Part shown: positions 5,581 through 6,607 of the stretch, in pieces
Layout of the letters: the number at the start of each line of letters is the position of its first letter
Position numbering within the stretch: position 1 is the stretch's first letter
Source of the DNA: Candidatus Acetothermia bacterium JdFR-50
Lineage (GTDB): Bacteria > Bipolaricaulota > Bipolaricaulia > Bipolaricaulales > Bipolaricaulaceae
NCBI GenBank assembly: GCA_002010365.1
Contig: MTNL01000103.1
Location: forward strand, 1-6,607
Direction of reading: 5' to 3'
Length of the DNA stretch: 6,607 nucleotides
The notes under the pieces: model-generated
The model's database searches: none
Seen by the model: the letters and a program-made list of their open reading frames with translations, nothing else
Told to the model about the DNA's origin: nothing
Made by a program: the position numbers and the translations under genes

Positions 5581-5952
5581 CTATCCCCTCCTTTCCAGGA
5601 GCCGCCCCACGAGCCGAACCAACTTCTCCGGGGCCATCCCTTCGAAATACACCCGGTCCGCCCCGAACGCCTTGGCCGCCCGCCATTGGACGGCATCCCC
5701 CACCAACACCAGCAACCCCGCCTCCGGCCACCTCACCCGCGCTTGTCTTAGGGCGTGGGGCAACTCCTCCCCGAATTGGCCCCCGAGCAGGATCACCAGC
5801 GAGGCGGGAACCGGGGGCGCGGTGGACGGGGCTTCGCCGTCCCAGGTCTCCACCATGAGCCGACCAGCCTCGGTGGCCGTGAGCATGGCCTGCAGGGCAT
5901 CCCGTAGTTGCCCGGGCCTACCCACGATGAGGATCGTTTCGGCATGTCCCAT
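5581..5952 (-). CDS. Degenerate receiver-like (pseudo-receiver) protein
   Basis: This is a stand-alone protein of 123 residues, the size of one CheY-like receiver domain with no output domain. Strand pattern and motif spacing follow a receiver: ETILIVGRPGQLRDALQAML (5-24), SLVILLGG (51-58), GLLVLVGDA (79-87), KAFGADRVYFEG (94-105) and PEKLVRLVGRLL. Every phosphorylation residue is replaced: the acidic pair is Gly11-Arg12, the phospho-acceptor Asp is Leu56, the Thr/Ser is Val84 and the Lys is Glu104. It therefore cannot be phosphorylated in the usual way and, if functional, acts as a constitutive binding or scaffolding module. ATG at 5952 has AAGGGGGG four bases upstream; the in-frame ATG at 5976 has no such site, so I chose 5952. 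It is the first gene of the six-gene run, about 136 bp after the response regulator. The receiver assignment rests on pattern reading by eye. Confidence 0.7.
   Translation of the reverse strand: MGHAETILIVGRPGQLRDALQAMLTATEAGRLMVETWDGEAPSTAPPVPASLVILLGGQFGEELPHALRQARVRWPEAGLLVLVGDAVQWRAAKAFGADRVYFEGMAPEKLVRLVGRLLERRG
5585..5594 (-). promoter_or_regulatory. Strong Shine-Dalgarno for the 62-aa gene
   Basis: The minus strand reads AAAGGAGGGG, with its GGAGG core eight bases before GTG at 5578. It lies inside the last codons of the receiver-like gene and is the main evidence that the small gene is real and starts at that GTG. Confidence 0.7.
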
Positions 5953-5956
5953 GTAT

Positions 5957-5964
5957 CCCCCCTT
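5957..5964 (-). promoter_or_regulatory. Shine-Dalgarno-like site deciding the receiver-like gene start
   Basis: The minus strand reads AAGGGGGG, four bases before ATG at 5952. The alternative ATG at 5976 is preceded by GTGGTCCC, which has no Shine-Dalgarno character. Confidence 0.5.
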
Positions 5965-6012
5965 GGACTCCGTCATGGGACCACACTAGCGTCCGGAAAA
6001 TCGGGAATCATC

Positions 6013-6028
6013 GGAAGAAGGAAGAAGG
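6013..6028. repeat. 16-bp purine mirror repeat in the intergenic region
   Basis: GGAAGAAGGAAGAAGG reads the same in both directions on one strand and continues into GGGG, giving an unbroken 20-base purine run (6013-6032). It lies in the 136-bp gap between the response regulator stop and the receiver-like gene start. Such tracts can form triplex DNA or simply be a low-complexity upstream segment; I see no convincing -35/-10 pair around it. Confidence 0.6.
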
Positions 6029-6088
6029 GGGGCTACCACAAATGATGGAGACTTACACCCGACATCCAGAGGATCGGTGGGCACAGGG

Positions 6089-6607
6089 TTAATCTTCCAG
6101 CGAAGCCAGGCCCTTCCTCAGGGCGTAGAGGGCGGCCTGGGTACGGCTCTTGAGATGCAGCTTCCGCAGGATGTTGCTCACGTGGGTGCGGACCGTCGGT
6201 TCGCTGATGGAAAGCTCCCGCGCGATCTCCCGGTTGGAAAGCCCCCGGGCGATGAGTTCCAGCACCTTCTCCTCCCGCTGGGTGAGCCCCTCCCGGGCCG
6301 GCTCCTCCGGCCCCTGGAGGTGGCTGACCAGACGCTGGGCCACCTTGGGGTGGAGGGCGGACTCCCCCCGGTGGACCTCGCGGATGGCCCGCACCAGGTC
6401 CTGAGGCGAGGAATCCTTGAGCAGGTATCCCAAGGCGCCGGCCTCGATGGCCGCCACGATCCGCCGGTCCTCGACGAAGCTGGTTAGCACCAGGACCTTC
6501 ATCCCTGGGAGCTTCTCCCGGAGCGCTTTTGTGGCCTGGACCCCATCCAGCTTGGGCATCACCAGGTCCATGAGGACCACATCGGGCCTCAGGGCCAGGG
6601 CCCTGTG
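6089..6607 (-). CDS. NarL/FixJ-family response regulator, 5'-truncated by the window edge
   Basis: This is a two-component transcription regulator. The visible 172 residues include most of the receiver and the whole DNA-binding domain; about 40-50 N-terminal residues with the acidic pair lie off the right edge. The phospho-acceptor Asp is in VVLMDLVMPKLDG, Thr in VLVLTSF, Lys in GYLLKDSSPQDLVRAI: a complete set of visible phosphorylation residues. A linker (about 90-106) leads to a LuxR-type helix-turn-helix, LTQREEKVLELIARGLSN followed by REIARELSISEPTVRTHVSN and ILRKLHLKSRTQAALYA. This arrangement resembles the LiaR/DegU/NarL group. A partner sensor kinase is expected but not visible, perhaps upstream off the right edge. 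The stop TAA is at 6091-6089. An internal GTG at 6580 is inside the receiver and is not the true start, because the frame continues to the window edge with the family sequence ALRPD. Confidence 0.95.
   Translation of the reverse strand, partial: HRALALRPDVVLMDLVMPKLDGVQATKALREKLPGMKVLVLTSFVEDRRIVAAIEAGALGYLLKDSSPQDLVRAIREVHRGESALHPKVAQRLVSHLQGPEEPAREGLTQREEKVLELIARGLSNREIARELSISEPTVRTHVSNILRKLHLKSRTQAALYALRKGLASLED

Noticed and set aside
5579..5731. In-frame upstream extension of the 62-aa gene
   Set aside because: The extra residues are Gly/Arg/Pro-rich shadow of the receiver-like gene, while GTG at 5578 has a strong Shine-Dalgarno directly upstream.
6064..6082. Possible terminator hairpin just after the response regulator stop
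   Set aside because: The stem needs a bulge (CCG-ATCC with GGAT-GT-CGG) and no U-rich tract follows, so it does not meet intrinsic terminator criteria.

Overview
This is a 6.6 kb, visibly GC-rich (roughly 60% or more) bacterial chromosomal window, densely packed on the minus strand. Many genes touch or overlap by a few bases, starts are often GTG or TTG, and most have clear Shine-Dalgarno sequences. This style fits a compact-genome bacterium, possibly thermophilic. I cannot name the phylum from sequence alone: thermophilic Firmicutes, Chloroflexi-like or Bipolaricaulota-like lineages are all compatible guesses. There are no RNA genes, insertion sequences or CRISPR arrays.

Layout. At the left edge, on the plus strand, lies the 3' two-thirds of a methylthioribose-1-phosphate isomerase gene (mtnA). 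Everything else is on the minus strand and reads right to left. (1) At the right edge is a NarL/FixJ-type response regulator, cut by the window. (2) After a gap of about 136 bp comes a run of six tightly packed genes: a receiver-like protein that has lost every phosphorylation residue, a 62-aa unknown, a flavodoxin-domain protein, a short-chain dehydrogenase/reductase (SDR) with a long helical C-terminal extension, a 61-aa unknown, and a polytopic membrane protein. Gaps are 2 bp or negative throughout, so these are probably one transcript with coupled translation. (3) After a gap of about 171 bp comes a three-gene operon: ABC transporter ATPase, ABC-2 type permease and a small PspC-domain membrane protein. 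It ends convergently with mtnA.

How it may work together. The ATPase and permease should form an ABC-2 exporter. The co-transcribed PspC protein suggests a membrane or envelope-stress connection, and a LiaR/NarL-like regulator is nearby, though nothing in the sequence proves it controls these operons. The six-gene run joins a flavodoxin-like protein, an NAD(P)-dependent SDR, a pseudo-receiver and three proteins I cannot assign. It looks like an undescribed redox cassette, but its function is not readable here.

The strongest structural oddity is a perfect 32-bp palindrome at 5086-5117 inside the flavodoxin coding sequence.
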